This document shows, in pieces, positions 14,985-15,522 of a stretch of DNA of 15,522 nt. Position 1 is the first letter of the stretch, and every line of letters starts with the position of its first letter. The translations under genes and the position numbers were made by a program. The notes beneath the pieces are model-generated. The model had not been told where the DNA came from. It saw nothing but the letters and a program-made list of their open reading frames with translations, and made no database searches. Origin of the DNA: Pararoseburia sp963661325 (lineage in GTDB: Bacteria; Bacillota; Clostridia; Lachnospirales; Lachnospiraceae); NCBI GenBank assembly GCA_963661325.1, contig CAVLBP010000056.1, positions 1 through 15,522 on the forward strand. The letters run 5' to 3'.

Positions 14985-15029
14985 GCCAATGGGGTCACTC
15001 CTTGTGTCAAAAGGAACGTCCCCACTGGC
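14985..15029. repeat. REP-like imperfect palindrome after purH
   Basis: A 45-bp imperfect palindrome. The outer arms 14985-14994 and 15020-15029 pair over 10 bp (one pair only as G-U in minus-strand RNA). The inner arms TCCTT (14999-15003) and AAGGA (15011-15015) share the same symmetry centre. The core reads GGGGACGTTCC on the minus strand. This resembles the scattered GGGGACG-type palindromes found in many Firmicute genomes, some tied to Y1 (RAYT) transposases. That family link is from memory. It ends one base before the purH stop codon. Confidence 0.5.
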
Positions 15030-15030
15030 A

Positions 15031-15522
15031 TTAGTGATGGAAAAGACGGATGCCGGTAAAGGCCATCGTCATACCATATTTGTTGCAGGTTGCGATCACA
15101 TGATCGTCGCGGATAGATCCGCCCGGCTGTGCTACATATGCCACACCGCTCTTATGGGCTCTTTCGATATTATCCCCAAATGGGAAGAAAGCGTCGGATC
15201 CCAAAGCAACGCCCGTGTTCTTATCCAGCCATGCTCTCTTTTCTTCTCTGGTAAAGACCTCCGGTTTTACCTTAAAGATCTTTTCCCATTCGCCATCCGC
15301 AAGCACATCCATATAATCTTCGCCGATATACAGATCAATGGCATTGTCTCTGTCTGCACGGCGGATACCGTCTACAAATTGCAGTCCCAGCACCTGTGGA
15401 GACTGGCGCAGCCACCAGTTGTCTGCCTTGCTTCCTGCCAGACGTGTGCAGTGGATACGTGACTGCTGACCGGCTCCGATGCCGATCGCCTGTCCGTCCT
15501 TGGCATAGCATACAGAGTTGGA
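15031..15522 (-). CDS. purH: AICAR formyltransferase (PurH-type), C-terminal part
   Basis: The enzyme transfers a formyl group from 10-formyltetrahydrofolate to AICAR, the ninth step of purine synthesis. 164 codons are visible, open to the right edge; the N-terminal part is missing. The segment begins SNSVCYAKDGQAIGIGAGQQSR, the conserved formyltransferase core, then SDAFFPFGDNIERAHKSG, AQPGGSIRDDHVI and the terminal AFTGIRLFHH. The IMP cyclohydrolase domain of bifunctional PurH would lie upstream, outside the window. The C-terminal wording differs somewhat from E. coli-type PurH and reminds me of the stand-alone formyltransferase of about 390 residues found in many Clostridia, so whether this is bifunctional is open. 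The gene converges with tmcAL and shares its terminator. Confidence 0.93.
   Translation of the reverse strand, partial: SNSVCYAKDGQAIGIGAGQQSRIHCTRLAGSKADNWWLRQSPQVLGLQFVDGIRRADRDNAIDLYIGEDYMDVLADGEWEKIFKVKPEVFTREEKRAWLDKNTGVALGSDAFFPFGDNIERAHKSGVAYVAQPGGSIRDDHVIATCNKYGMTMAFTGIRLFHH

Noticed and set aside
1..15522. Prophage, integron, CRISPR, toxin-antitoxin or defence system
   Set aside because: Every stretch is accounted for by housekeeping genes with short intergenic gaps. No spaced direct repeats, integrase, transposase or small toxin-like pair was seen.

Overview
The window is a compact, ordinary chromosomal segment from a low-to-mid GC Firmicute. It is most likely a clostridial gut bacterium of the Lachnospiraceae type. 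The reasons are the strong AGGAGG-type ribosome binding sites, SigA-like promoters with 17-bp spacers, the Cys4 form of ribosomal protein L32 with an MSICPKNKSSK start, and the gene order ackA-yceD-rpmF-plsX-acpP-rnc-smc-ftsY-(ilvA)-ylxM-ffh-rpsP-khpA-rimM-trmD. The genus call is inference. I see no phage, transposase, CRISPR array, defence module or obviously foreign island, and no previously undescribed biological system.

Layout. Almost everything reads on the minus strand, so transcription runs from high to low coordinates. From right to left: (i) the C-terminal 164 codons of an AICAR formyltransferase (purH) at the right edge, followed by a REP-like palindrome and a strong bidirectional terminator; (ii) tmcAL, the only plus-strand gene, convergent with purH and divergent from ackA; (iii) acetate kinase ackA, then the DUF177 protein yceD and rpmF (L32), ending in a terminator; (iv) plsX and acpP (phospholipid and fatty acid synthesis), ending in a hairpin; (v) rnc, smc, ftsY and a threonine dehydratase (ilvA/tdcB type) in tight succession, ending in a perfect 14-bp hairpin; (vi) ylxM, ffh, rpsP and khpA, ending in another terminator-like hairpin; (vii) rimM and trmD, the latter cut by the left edge.

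How the parts fit. Ffh, FtsY and YlxM form the signal recognition particle targeting system. RpsP, RpmF, RimM, TrmD, KhpA, TmcAL and RNase III serve ribosome and tRNA production. PlsX and AcpP serve membrane lipid synthesis, and SMC serves chromosome compaction. The cluster is therefore a growth-linked housekeeping super-operon. Two metabolic genes sit in it: ackA at its head and ilvA between ftsY and ylxM. Compared with my recollection of Bacillus subtilis, fabD/fabG are missing between plsX and acpP, ylqD is missing between khpA and rimM, and ilvA is added.

Regulatory structure is the most informative non-coding content. I find promoter candidates for yceD (perfect consensus), ackA, plsX and ylxM, and a weaker one for tmcAL. 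Hairpins punctuate four same-strand junctions: rpmF/plsX, acpP/rnc, ilvA/ylxM and khpA/rimM. At ilvA/ylxM the 3' arm of the hairpin also supplies the -35 box of the next promoter. No non-genic stretch exceeds 300 bases; the largest, 13491-13701, holds the divergent ackA/tmcAL promoters and small inverted repeats.
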